Positions 32,956 through 44,242 of a DNA stretch of 64,000 nucleotides are shown piece after piece (position 1 is the stretch's first letter; each line of letters starts with the position of its first letter). The stretch comes from Saururus chinensis (lineage: Eukaryota; Streptophyta; Magnoliopsida; Piperales; Saururaceae). Position numbers and translations under genes: made by a program. Where the stretch lies: assembly GCA_035235625.1 (NCBI GenBank), contig CP141141.1:16117968-16181967 (forward strand). The letters are read 5' to 3'. Below the pieces are notes generated by a model. It had not been told where the DNA came from and did no database searches. It saw only the letters and a program-made list of their open reading frames with translations.

Positions 32956-33924
32956 TGTCACGACCTGAATTTTTTAAAAGCCTTTCTAAAATTGTATGAA
33001 CGGTACTCACGAAAAAAAATGTCTTCTTAAATACAAAACAAACCATTCGATTAAATATCCAGGTCATGATAACTGGGGTTTACAAATACAAATATCAAAT
33101 CATATGATATTACTACACATCTCAAAATTCAATAAGAACAACTCATTCATCTAAGTACAAGTTCGTCATCTGTCTGAAAATAAATAACTAAGTTGACTCT
33201 CGTGCAAATAAAACACTTACGTACCGGAGTTGCAAAAACTTCTTCTTGTGCTCGCTTGTTTTGGTCTTACTTGTCGTCGCTTGGAGAATTTGCAACTAAC
33301 CAAACCAAATAACTACAACAACAGCAATGGAATCTCTCCACCTTCAAGAGAAGAGCTTCCATAAGGACAAAAGATTTAATTAATGTTTTTTTGATAGGCC
33401 AACATCACCCGATGTTAGTTGCCTATATACTCATCAGACAACATCTCTAATGTTCCAACAAGATCAGATCTAGATATAGTTCTGCCTAAAAACTACACTA
33501 TACAAAGAAGCATAGCATCACCCATGCGATGCTTAAATATTTTAAAGAAACTTACATTTTATGCAAGTCCTTTAATCATTCCACTTGTCTAATTAATAAG
33601 CAATATCAACCAATGTTATTAATTATCTCTAGAACCATTGTTCGATAATTAATACTAACAAATCTATATTCACTTAGAGACAACTCACCCGTCGAGAAAT
33701 CTCCAGACATAGGACTCCAACATGCAAAACATCAATATACAATGACACATGTAAAGTAATATACAAAGCACTGAATATAACATAACTCAGAAACATGGGT
33801 TGACCTTTAACCAATAAAGACCAACACAATGCCCAAATCAATGGACACCGTTTAGGAAACAATACACTAATTGTTACCTAAAAATACCGACCCCCACTCA
33901 AAAGAGTAATTGTATGCTAACAGA

Positions 33925-34334
33925 AATCCTAGCATCTCTAGAGATCCACTTGAATCAGCCATGGGCCTAGAGATGTAGGTACCAGTTGTGCTCATGGACA
34001 CACTGGCCAGAGGTAAATGAGCCTTCCATGATGCTCAAAAACATGGTTTGCACATTTGCAGGGATCCATCATCCCAAAAGAGCGGAGACCACGAAGGTCT
34101 GAAAGATTACCGCCATGGCTATTATAAAAAATCCTAGCATCTCTAGAGATCTACTTGGATCAGCCATGGGCCTAGAGATGTAGGTACCAGCTCTTCTCAT
34201 GGACACACTGGCCGGACGTAGATGAGTCTTCCATGATGCTCAAAAACCTAGTTTGCGCATTTGCAAGATCCATCGTCCCAAAGTTGCCGAGGCCACGAAG
34301 GCCTAAATATCTACCATGGCTATTACTGTGAGCT
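33925..34334. repeat. 205-base tandem duplication
   Basis: Units start at 33925 and 34130 with AATCCTAGCATCTCTAGAGA; both contain GGGCCTAGAGATGTAGGTAC and end near CCATGGCTATTA. Moderately diverged, and located inside the large solo LTR. Confidence 0.9.
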
Positions 34335-34469
34335 TAAACTTTGACTTAGAGAACATCTCATAACCATCCTCGATTCATTAACCAAGGTAAAATTCTATGT
34401 CAGAGCCTCGTTCACTCCATGAACTGGTCTCAACCCTAAAGAGGCACTACAACAAATTTGGGTATTAGT

Positions 34470-35010
34470 GACGCTTATATAAGCGTTGCAATACTATGCG
34501 TCGCTAAAAACTTATAATAACGATATATAAAACACCGTCGCAATAAAAAAATAGTATTAGTGACGCATAGTAATAAGTGTCGCTAATGTTAGTCTATTAG
34601 CGACGCTAATTACAAACATCGCTAATATTTAGGCTTTTAACGATGCTTTAATTTATGCGTCATTAATACTTACGTTATTAGCGACACTTTCATAAGCGTC
34701 ACTAAAAGATATATATTTTAATTTTTAAAAAAAAATTCAAAACTATTAACGACGCAATTGTGTAAACGTCGCTACTAGTTTAACAATAGCGACTTTTGTA
34801 AATAAATGTCGCTAATAATTTTATTTTAATTTTTTAAAAAATTGTATTAATTTTTTTATTTTTAAAATAAAAAAATTAAAATAAAATAAAACACTAATAG
34901 TGACGTATAGCTATATATGTCGCTATTAGTATATGTATTAGTGACGTATGTAGATGTACGTCGCTAATACGTGTACTAATAGCGACGTATATATCTATAC
35001 ATCGCTATTA
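34470..35010. repeat. left subterminal array of GCGACG hairpins
   Basis: Successive units of the form TAGTGACGC...GCGTCGCTA, spaced roughly 30-60 bases, each an imperfect inverted pair. The same motif recurs in the middle (36520-36770) and at the right end of the CACTA element. Confidence 0.85.
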
Positions 35011-35088
35011 GTATTTTAATTTAATTTAATTTTTTTATTTTAAAAATAAATTTAAAAGAATAAAAAATTTCAAAAAATTGAAATTATA

Positions 35089-35870
35089 GGAGAGAGAGGA
35101 GAGAGGGAAGAGAGAGATGAGAGGATAGGGGATGGAAGAGAGAGAGAGGGGAGGGGAGGGAAGCGAGAGAGAGAGAGGAGATGGGAGGGAATAGAGAGAT
35201 GAGAGGATAGGGGATGGAAGAGAGAGAGGAGAGGGGATGGAAGAGAGAGAGAGGGAGGAGAGGGGAGGGAAGAGAGAGAGAGGGAGGAGAGGGGAGGGAA
35301 GAGAGAGAGGAGAGGGGAGGGAAGAGGAGAGGAGAGAAAGAGAGGAGAGGGGAGGGAAGAGAGAGATGAGAGGATAGGGGATGGAAGAGAGAGAGAGGAG
35401 AGAGGAGGGAAGAGGAGAGACAGAGAGGAGAGGGGAGGGAAGAGAGAGAGGGAAGAGAGAGAAGAGGGGATGGAAGAGAGAGAGGACAAAGAGAGGGAGG
35501 AGAGAGATAGGGAAAAGAGAGAGGAGAGGACAAGGAGAGGGAGGAGAGAGGGAAGAGGAGAGAGAGGGAAGAGAGAGAGGAGAGGAGAGAGAGGGAAGAG
35601 AGAGAGGAGAGGAGAGAGAGGGGAGGGAAGCAAGAGAGAGAGAGGAGAGGGGATGGAAGAGAGAGAGGGGACAAAGAGAGGAAGGAGAGAGAGAGGGGAG
35701 AGAGAGTGAGACGATAGGGAAGAGAGAGGAGAGGGGAGGAAAGAGAGAGAGGAGAGGAGAGAGAGTGGGAAGAGAGAGAGAGGAGAGGAGAGAGAGGGAA
35801 GGGAAGCGAGAGAGAGAGAGGAGAGGGGATGGAAGAGAGAGGAGAGAGGATAGGGGGTGAAAGCGGAATT
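35089..35870. repeat. purine-only (GA)-rich tract 1
   Basis: About 780 bases almost entirely A and G on plus (GAGAGAGGAGAGGGGATGG... units). Open frames of up to 281 codons on minus and 159 on plus are Leu/Ser/Pro or Glu/Arg low-complexity artefacts. Its left flank and start (about 34975-35110) are repeated at 35933-36060. Confidence 0.95.
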
Positions 35871-36045
35871 GTATTTTCATTTTGTATTAATTTTTTTTAT
35901 TTTTTAAATCAAAAATTAAATTTAATTCAAACACTAATAGTGATGTATATAGATATACGTCGCTATTAGTATTTTAATTTAATTTAATTTTTTATTTTAA
36001 AAATTAATTTAAAAGAATAAAAAATTTCAAGAAATTGAAATTATA

Positions 36046-36496
36046 GGAGAGAGAGGAGAGAGGGAAGAGAGAGAGGGAAGAGAGAGAGGGAGGAGAGAGA
36101 GAGGGAAAAGAGAGAGAGAGAGAGGGAAGAGAGAGAGGAGGGAAGAGAGAGAGAGAGAGGAGGGAAGAGAGAGAGAGAGAGGAGGGAAGAGAGGGAGAGG
36201 GAGGAGAGAGAGAGAGGACAAAGAGAGGAGGGAGAGAGAGAGAGAGGGAGGGGAGAGGGGAGAGAGAGAGGAGAGAGAGAGAGGACAAAGAGAGGAGGGA
36301 GAGAGAGAGAGGGAGGGGAGAGGGGAGAGAGAGAGGAGAGAGAGAGAGGAGGGAGAGAGGGAGGAGGGAGAGAGGGAGGAGAGAGAGGGAGGAGAGTGAG
36401 AGAGGATGAGGAGAGAGAGGAAGGAGAGAGAGAGGGAGGAGAGAGAGGGGAGAGAGAGAGAGGCGGGAGAGAGGGAGGAGAGAGGAAGGGAGAGAA
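36046..36496. repeat. purine-only (GA)-rich tract 2
   Basis: About 450 bases of A/G on plus, with units such as GGGAGGGGAGAGGGGAGAG and GGAGGGAGAGAGG. It arose with its roughly 125-base left flank by duplication of the tract 1 start. Confidence 0.95.
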
Positions 36497-36519
36497 ACAA
36501 AAATTTATAAAAAAAAGCT

Positions 36520-36770
36520 TTTAGCGACGCTCATCACAAGCGTCGCTAGTAGGCATCAGTAGCGACATATGGATTAATACGTCGCTATTGAATGCCTAAT
36601 AGCGACGCTCAAGGCGTCGCTAAAATGTCTTCAATTAAAAAAAATTGCAGCGGTATAAGTATTGGTATTGAGCGACGCTCTAAAGAGCGTCGCTAATAGT
36701 GATCATTAGTGACGTGGAAGACGTCGCGACTGAATCATATTAGCGACACTCTTTCCGAGCGTTGCTAAAA
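36520..36770. repeat. internal GCGACG hairpin array of the CACTA element
   Basis: Clean inverted pairs such as TTAGCGACGCTC...AAGCGTCGCTA and GAGCGACGCTCTAAAGAGCG, lying between purine tract 2 and the C-rich tract rather than near a terminus. Confidence 0.8.
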
Positions 36771-36834
36771 TGTTTTATTTTAAAAAAAAAGGCGCAGGCG
36801 GAATTTTGCCTACGCCTTACATATAGCCCCGCCT

Positions 36835-37885
36835 CACTGCCCAGCACTTCGCCGCCCTGCAGCCTCGCCGCCCCCCTTCTGACTGTCCTGCCGTCAGGCT
36901 TCCTACGGCGCCACCATCCGGAATCCGGCTCCCCCTCCTTCCATCTCGCACCCAGCTCGCCCTCTCTCTCCCCGGCTCGCCCTCTCTGTCCACCGCCAAC
37001 CAGTCCTTCCCTCTCCCCCTGCCTCCGTCCGCCACCAACTAGTCCCCTCCCTCCGTCCCCGGCCTCCGGCCTCCGTCCGCCGCCGCCGCCCAGTCCCCCC
37101 TCCCTCCTCCCCCGTTGCTCCCCCCTCCTCCCTTGCTGCTCGCCGCCCCTCCCTCCCCGACCTGGCCCCTCTCCCCCACCGCCGTCCCTCCCCCCACCCC
37201 CGGCCTCCATCCGCCGCCAACCAGTCCCCTCCCTCCGCCCCCGGCCTCCGTCCGCCGCCGCCACCCGGTCCCCCTCCCTCCTCCCCTTCTCGCTCCCCCT
37301 CCTCCCCTCGCTATTCGGCCGCCCCTCCCTCCCCGACCTGGCCCCTCTCCCCCACCGCTCGGTCCCTCCCTCCGCCCCGGCCTCCGTCCGCCGCCGCCGC
37401 CCGTCCCCCCTCCCTCCTCCCCTACCGCTCCCCCTCCTCCCCGCTATTCGGTTGCCCCTCCCTCCCCCACCTGGCCCCTCTCCCCCACCGCTCATTCCCT
37501 CCCTCCACCCCCGGCCTCTCGTCCACCACCAACCAGTCCCCTTCCTCCGCCCCGGCCTCCGTCCGCCACCGCCTAGTTCCCCCTCCCTCCTCCCCTACCG
37601 CTCCCCCTCCTCCCCCGCCGCTCGGTCGCCCCTCCCTCCCCCACCGGCCCCTCTCCCCCACCGCTTAGTCCCCCTCCGTCCCCGGCCTCCGCCCACCGCC
37701 GCCGCCTAGTCCCCCCACTATCCTCCCCCTCCACCCCCGATGCCCCCCGGCTCAGTCTCCCCTCCCTCCCCCACGTGGCCCCTCTCTCCCCCCCCCTCGC
37801 CCCTCCCTCCCCCACCACCGGCCCCTCCCCCCCGTTCCTCCTCTCCCTATTCTTCCCTTCCTCTCCACTAGATTCTAATCCCCCA
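36835..37885. repeat. C-rich pyrimidine minisatellite in the CACTA element
   Basis: About 1 kb of CCCTCC/CCGCC-rich sequence in diverged tandem units of roughly 130-190 bases. The phrases CGACCTGGCCCCTCTCCCCC or CACCTGGCCCCTCTCCCCC, and CGGCCTCCGTCCGCCGCC, recur. The minus strand has many G3-4 runs, so quadruplex formation is plausible. A 315-codon Pro/Ser-rich frame on plus and several Gly-rich frames on minus are composition artefacts. Confidence 0.85.
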
Positions 37886-37914
37886 CCGGCAAGTTTTTTT
37901 TATTACTTTATTAA

Positions 37915-38540
37915 GTCACTAGCGATGCTTATCAAAGCGTCGCTAATGACTTTGTTATTTTTATTTCATATTAGCGATGCTTTGTAAGTGTCGCTAATTA
38001 TTTTTATTTTTTATTTCATATTAGCGACTCTTTATAAGCGTTGCTAATTTTTTTTTATAATTATTTTTTATTTCATATTAAAGACGCTGAAAAAGCGTTG
38101 CTAATGGTTTTTAATTTTATTTTTTTACACATTAGCGACGTTATTTAAGCATCGCGAATGGTTTTTATTTTTTATTTTTATTTTTTTTTTATTTTATATG
38201 AGCAACGCTTACAAAGCGTCGCTAATAGAAAAATAAATTTCTTATTTCGTTGTTGTAGAAATTTATTTTTATTATTTTTTAAAAAAATTTATCATTAGCA
38301 ACGTATATTAAGCATCAGTAATACATAACTAGTAGCGACGCTTATTGCTAAGCGTTGCTAATAGTAACCTATTAGAGACGCTTAGCATACGTCGTTAATA
38401 ATTATATTTTAGTGACGCTTACCGTAAGCGTTGATAATAAGCAGTAGCGACGAGACTTTTAACGACGTATTTAGCGACATTTTTTGTCGTCGCTAATATA
38501 CATTAGCGACGCTTAGGGTACTATTAGCGACGCATATATG
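37915..38540. repeat. right subterminal array of GCGACG hairpins
   Basis: Units such as TTAGCGATGCTTTGTAAGTG, GCAACGCTTACAAAGCGTCG and AGCGACGCTTATTGCTAAGC, alternating in orientation and separated by T-rich spacers, run up to the right terminus. Confidence 0.85.
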
Positions 38541-39022
38541 CATCACTAAAACTGCAATTTGTTGTAGTGAGGTATTTTTGTCATTATCTTGATTATGTGT
38601 TGTAAGGACCCTCATCTTTAAACCGGTTTTGATTTTTATTTAATTATGGGTTATCGTGCAATTTACGTGTTTTCTGATCTTATTCGGTGATTTCGTAAAT
38701 AAATAGAGTTTGTGATGGTTTTAACCAAAATTAACTTCAATATTAGTGGTTTTAAGTGATTTTAAACTAAATGTGAATTTTTGGAATTTTTTGGATTTTT
38801 CACTATTTTCCCAAAAATTAGGGTTTTGGCGGGACCCCTGTGGGCCCCACGGTTGAAAATTTTATTTTTATGTCAAATGAACCTAGACATATACTTAAGG
38901 TCACACAAAAATTTTCAGAATTTTATTAGGCTTAATTCATGCTTAAATTTGCAAAATAACCACTTTTAGCCTACTTTTCATATTTACACCCCAAAACTTA
39001 CCTATGCCTACCCCAACCCTTA

Positions 39023-39032
39023 CTATAAAAGG
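39023..39032 (+). promoter_or_regulatory. TATA box of the 3.4 kb solo LTR
   Basis: CTATAAAAGG about 420 bases into the LTR, followed about 100 bases later by a splice-donor-like AAGGTAAGC (39122-39130). Confidence 0.6.
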
Positions 39033-40610
39033 GCAAACCTGAGCCATTTCCATTTTTGGGAATAGGCTAAGGAAGGAGGTCTAGCCTAATCCCCACTTAG
39101 GCCCGAATTAGAAGCCGATTAAGGTAAGCTTGCTCTAATTAAGCACTAATCCATGGCTTTTCTCTTAAATTCTTCTAAATCTACCATTTTCCCCTTTGAT
39201 TCAATTCGTTCTTGACCATCAAAAGCTACTGATTTGTGTTTTACTACAAACCCTAACATTCAAAATTCGATTTTTACTACCAACAAGCCCTAGATCTAAG
39301 ATTTAATTAGGGATTTCTTAAGTAAATCGATTTCCATTGGTGTTTAATTCAAACTCATTGTATTTTCAAGGATTTCAAGAAGGGTGACTCTTCAATCCGA
39401 GCTTAATCAAGTGCTGAGGTAATGGGTCTTCGAAATCTCTGTTTATCCATGGTAAAACTCTTCATTTTTGGCTTATTTCGAAATGGTTTGCTTGATTTAG
39501 TGTGTTAATGGTAAGATTAGAAAATGGAATTATTTAATCCCGATTTCTTAGGGTTTTGCATTATTATGGTTTGGTTTGATATTCTGGAAGTCAAGGAGGA
39601 CTTTTGATGATGATTAGGTTGTTAGATGTGGATTTGAAGTGTTTTCTATGGTGTTTCGGTTTGGATTTGCGAAAGGAAGAAGATGACTGTTCTGCCGTGT
39701 TGGCGATCGATCGGCCTTGCAGGGCGATCGATCGGCTGAACTGAAAATTTCAAAATTTTGCGTGTAACCGATCGAACGGCCTGAAGGGCGATCGATCGGC
39801 TACACAGAAAATTTCATGTTGAGTGTATGATGCCTATTTTGATGATTCCACTTTGGCTTGCCAATTTTATACGAATGTGGAGTGTTTTAAGCTATGTTAG
39901 GCTACTGGAAATGCATGCTATTGAGTTTATGGAGTTGAGATATATGCTTAGTGATGGTGGAATGACTTATGTTTTGTGGCATGATGTTGGAATCGTTATT
40001 TTGAAATTATGAATAGTTGTTTCCCTTTGGTTAAGCATATTTCAAGAGGGACTACAATCATTGTTGGACAGATTTGTCATGATAAATTGTGATTAATGGT
40101 GTGTGAATGTTGGTGAATACCATGACTCAATGATGGAATGAGTGATGTTATAGGTGTTTAGCCTTTGTGGTTGAGTTTTGAATCTAGCTAAGAGTTCAAC
40201 GATTCTTCTACTATGATTTCCGCTAGAATTCATGTTTAGGTTGAAATTCACATGTGTAGTGTGGTAGTGAGTTGATTTTCAAGCATGTTAATATGCATCA
40301 TGTGAAAGGCTTCTACTAGTTACACACACACACACATGTGGGGGTTAAATGATGATGTTGAAGCTTAATATCGTGATTATGAATGATGCATTAGGGGCTG
40401 GTGAGAGCACTTATCATGATTAGGGTTCATGTATGCTTTGCCCACGCATGTACCATGCTGCACGCATCATGAAAATGGATTTCCAATTGAGGCTTCATCG
40501 TGATTAATCGAATTTGACCGATTGGATGCAATGTGATGGAATTGCGTGCCGGGTTTATCGGTCGTGGATTAATCGCAAGTTGATTGGTCCGAAAGGACAT
40601 ATTTTGATTT

Positions 40611-40676
40611 GAAGTTCCTGTGTGGAACGATTTGAAGTTCCTGTGTGGAACGATTTGGAGTTCCTGTGTGGAACGA
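40611..40676 (+). repeat. three tandem 23-base units
   Basis: GAAGTTCCTGTGTGGAACGA repeated at 40611, 40634 and 40657. Each unit contains the inverted pair GTTCC...GGAAC, so each could form a small hairpin. Confidence 0.9.
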
Positions 40677-41100
40677 GTGCACTCCCCGGGTTGAGTCTTG
40701 TTTAATGGAATGATGTGGGGACGAGTTGTGTACTTGTCTTGCGGACACGTGAGAATATTTTTATGTGTGTCATCTGGACCCTGAGAATCCAGTGTGGTAT
40801 GCCGTGTGCACCCCGCTACCACGTGTTCTAGGGTTCTCTGTGTGAGAACTCGGGCTCTTCCCTCCGCAGGAGATGTCCCTGGGCGAACACCCCTGCTCTA
40901 GATTCTCTGTGTGAGAATGGGACATCCTTGGCCAGGATCGTCCAGGGCGAGCAGTATTAGGGATTGACAACCCCAATCTTTCTTGAATTCTTGTGTCGAA
41001 TTTTGTACCATGACACTCCTTCGTGGCCTTGTCTATGCTCCCGTCTGTGTGACATTAATGTGTGATTACTCCTTGATGGAGGTTGATTGTGATGATGCTA

Positions 41101-41378
41101 TGCATGTGGATTATGTATGTTAGAGATACATCCATGCATGCTGATTTTGATGTTATGCATGTGGATTAGGTATGTTAGAGATACATCCATGCATGCTGAT
41201 TTTGATGTTATGCATGTGGAATATGTATGTTAGAGATACATCCATGCATGTTGATTTTGATGTTATGCATGTGGAATATGTATGTTAGAGATACATCCAT
41301 GCGGGATTGGTTATGATGTGAATGCATGTGAGAATATGTATACTAGAGATACATCCATGCAGGTTGAATTATGCATTT
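41101..41378 (+). repeat. five tandem 55-base units
   Basis: Units start at 41101, 41156, 41211, 41266 and 41323 (TGCATGTGGA), each containing TATGTTAGAGATACATCCAT. The first four are nearly identical; the last is diverged. Confidence 0.9.
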
Positions 41379-44074
41379 TGATGCAGTGTTAAGTTATATG
41401 AATGTGTGATCAGAAAGTGATGCACCATGTAAATCTTTAATCTGAAACGATCTCATTTCTAAGCTATTGTATTTTCTACGTTGACAGTGATATTAAAACC
41501 ATTGCTGAGTGTTAAAACTCACCCCTCTTTTGTGTTTTGATTTGAGGCTGCGTGGTGCGACACGCAGACGAACAGGATTGCCTTTTTGAGGAAAGGTCAG
41601 AGGTAGCTTGGGTGTGATGATGGAGATCGTTGCGTGACTTATCATCGTTTCTTTCATGCTTTATGTTCAAACCTTTGTGTAGGGTTCTTGTTGTGGTTTT
41701 ATGTCACATGTTACAGTTATGTTTGCTTATGACTTATTTTGAGCCGGTATGGGCTTTACTTAAACTAAGTTTGTGGGTTTGAGATTGTTGTTTACTTTGT
41801 GTTAAGCAACACTTTTTCTCCCTTTTTATTTACTCTTGCTCAAAGGATTGTGCGCACTCCGTGTTGCTGTTAATCGCCCGTGGTTAGGGATTAAGTCTTC
41901 CGCTAGATCGTTTTCTCAACTTTCACTTCGTCGCCCCAGCGCGCTTGACCGGCCCCTGGACCGGGTTCGGCTCGGGTCGGGCATGGCCGGGGCGTGACAT
42001 GTGTTCTTCCCTCAATCCAACAATGACCAAAATCTCTTGATTAGTCTTTATTAACCTTAATGTACGGATATAACTTAACACAACAATAATAAATGCAAGC
42101 ATCATAATAATCAACATATATAATATATAGTCACACAAGTGCATAAGTAATAAACGGAGGCCTGTTGCACTCATTCGCAGAGCCAGGGCGTAATGAACCC
42201 AACCCTGAGAGTGCAAACAACATAATGCATCACGCGAATTACGTATATAATACTCTAGTTGATTGATGTACTTGGTTACAGACACATGTAATTCGCTGCC
42301 TTAAACCTTGAGAATTAGGGTTCTTCCCCTTATTTCCCATGACACTGTGACATTCAAGGTCTTCATGTCACTTGCTAGTCACACCCCTTCCTTTTGAAGC
42401 TATTTAACATCACTAAAGCATACCCTAATGCTTGGTAGTTAGGTTATTAGTTTTGGCATAAACAAAACATACTGCCCTTAAGGATATTAGAGTAATTATA
42501 TCACCTAGGGTATGGTACTCTTTCCTTAGGTCATCAGGTCATCTCACTACCCTTTTATTTATTTTAAGTTATTATCCTCTCACGAGACTTCACTCACAAA
42601 CTGTCTCGTGCTTCTATTTACACGAAACGTGGGCAGGTCCACTCAAAGGGGTATTTTTATCATTTGGTTTAAGGTCTTATTGAAATCCAATTGGTCCAAA
42701 ATTGAACTTGAGGGTACTGCTTGACTTCATGGATTCTGTGTAATTTTCCTAGCATATGATGGGGTCATGAACCCCTTAAACTGACCCAGGTTGACTTAAT
42801 AGTTTACGATCAACCCTAGGGGCAAGACAGTCAATTACCCACTCATTAGAATTTTTTCTAGCCATGAGGTTTGGCATATATTTATTTAAGTCACGTGTTA
42901 ACTCCAAAAGAACGAAAATGTTTTTACACCGTTTATTAACCCATAATCACCCCTGAAGGTAAATTAGTATGGTTGATATATTAATGAAGGTACTATTAGT
43001 CAATTAAAACCCCTCTCATCCCATTTCAAGGTTTTAACTAATTATTTATTAAATTTCACCATTTATATATAATATATAACCCTTTTTTTTATAAAAACTA
43101 AAATGGGATTGAAATAGGCATGAACCGGCCCAAAATTCGTCTGAACCGGGCCGGCTCAGAAAAATAACCCCGGCCAGACCCGCAACTAGTGCGGGTCAGC
43201 TCGGGCTTACTGTTTCTCTTCCCCACGGCATCTGTCAAGTTCCCCATGCAGGCCAGGGCAGAGAAGGTACGACCGGCGAGTGTCTGTTGGACTTTCTGCC
43301 CTGGTCCCCCCGGAAAACTTCCGTCGCCGCTCAAAGTTCCTCCCGGACAGTTCGGTTTGCAAGGGAAAATTGAAGCTTTGTTCATCCCATAGCGCCCGAG
43401 AAGCATGAGGAGGTGTGGCTTGAGAGCCGCCGCTCGTCTGGCCGCTGGGAAACTCTCTCTTCCTTCCTTGGGTGAATTTAGACCAATTTTGGGTACTGAT
43501 GACGCCTTCTGAACCCTTTCCCCTACTTTCTCAGGTGACAAAAATAGAGCCTGATCCCGCCCTCTGTTCTGCCGTTTGTCCGGGAGCTCGACGTCGCCTA
43601 ACATCCATCGAAACTTCCGTTTCTAGCTCTTGACACCCCCTTCGGATCACTCTTATGCACGTGGGCAGCCACTGGTTCCCTTCTCTTTTGCTCTGGCGGC
43701 GGGAAATTGAACCAGACGTCCTTAGTGAGTCCCAGGCCCATCTACGACTTCTCGCCAGAGGTGGCTTCCCTCCATCCGTGGCTGAGACTCTCAGGGTCCT
43801 CTCCGTCCATTTCCCTCCACCACTGCCTCTTATTCGGGATGTCGCACTCGCCGAGAGTCTGCTATTTTCCGCCATCGACTAGGGTCAACAGACCCATTGT
43901 TGGTCTGTTTCCCTCCCCTTTCTTTCCTTGACTGCCTCTTCGACGATGCAGAGTGACCAGCCGAGAGTGAAGAAGACATCCTCCCGATGTTCGACAGTGC
44001 CCCCAAGTATACTGGGGCTATGTTGTGACGAAACGACTCCCTCGGTATCGGCCAATCATGCTCTCTCAACTACA

Positions 44075-44242
44075 TTAATTTTCCTTTCTATGTAACAGTA
44101 TTGAGTTACAGCCGCCACTACTCACCGGTGAACGGAAGAACTACGACACCAATATCCCTTAATTTTCCTTTCTATGTAACAGTATTGAGTTACAGCCGCC
44201 ACTACTCACCGGTGAACGGAAGAACTCCGACACCAATATCCC
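44075..44242. repeat. 84-base tandem duplication
   Basis: Two nearly identical units starting at 44075 and 44159 (TTAATTTTCCTTTCTATGTA), differing by about one base near the end: a very recent duplication within the large solo LTR. Confidence 0.92.

Larger units (their letters stand above)
34445..38569. mobile_element. non-autonomous CACTA (En/Spm) transposon
   Basis: Ends CACTACAACAAATTTG (34445) and CAATTTGTTGTAGTG (up to 38569) are CACTA terminal inverted repeats. The 3-base target duplication AGG is perfect (34442-34444, 38570-38572). Subterminal arrays of TTAGCGACGC and its inverse GCGTCGCTAA, as direct and hairpin pairs, fill 34470-35010, 36520-36770 and 37915-38540, as expected for transposase-binding repeats. 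The interior is two long purine tracts and one C-rich pyrimidine tract. No transposase domain is visible, so mobility would need a helper element. Confidence 0.92.
38601..41999 (+). mobile_element. 3.4 kb solo LTR nested beside the CACTA element
   Basis: Starts TGTAAGGACCCTCATC, ends GGCCGGGGCGTGACA, with perfect target duplications TGTGT at 38596-38600 and 42000-42004. A TATA box (CTATAAAAGG, 39023-39032) fixes the plus orientation. There is no primer site, gag or pol, so it is a solo LTR of 3,399 bases, large but within the range of some chromoviruses. It contains GATCGATCGGC motifs (39706-39800), a 3 x 23-base repeat and a 5 x 55-base repeat. Open frames inside are short and unsupported. 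Confidence 0.9.

Noticed and set aside
35035..35880. Long Leu/Ser/Pro open frame on minus (281 codons), with Glu/Arg frames on plus
   Set aside because: Direct consequence of a purine-only tract that contains no stop codons; all three frames are open and no start context or domain exists.
36740..37709. Pro-rich 315-codon frame on plus and Gly/Arg-rich 251-codon frame on minus
   Set aside because: Both arise from the C-rich minisatellite; overlapping frames on both strands are equally open and begin in transposon hairpin sequence.
43098..43604. 168-codon minus frame and neighbouring frames in a GC-rich zone
   Set aside because: Lies inside the large solo LTR, with no recognisable domain; overlapping frames exist on both strands.
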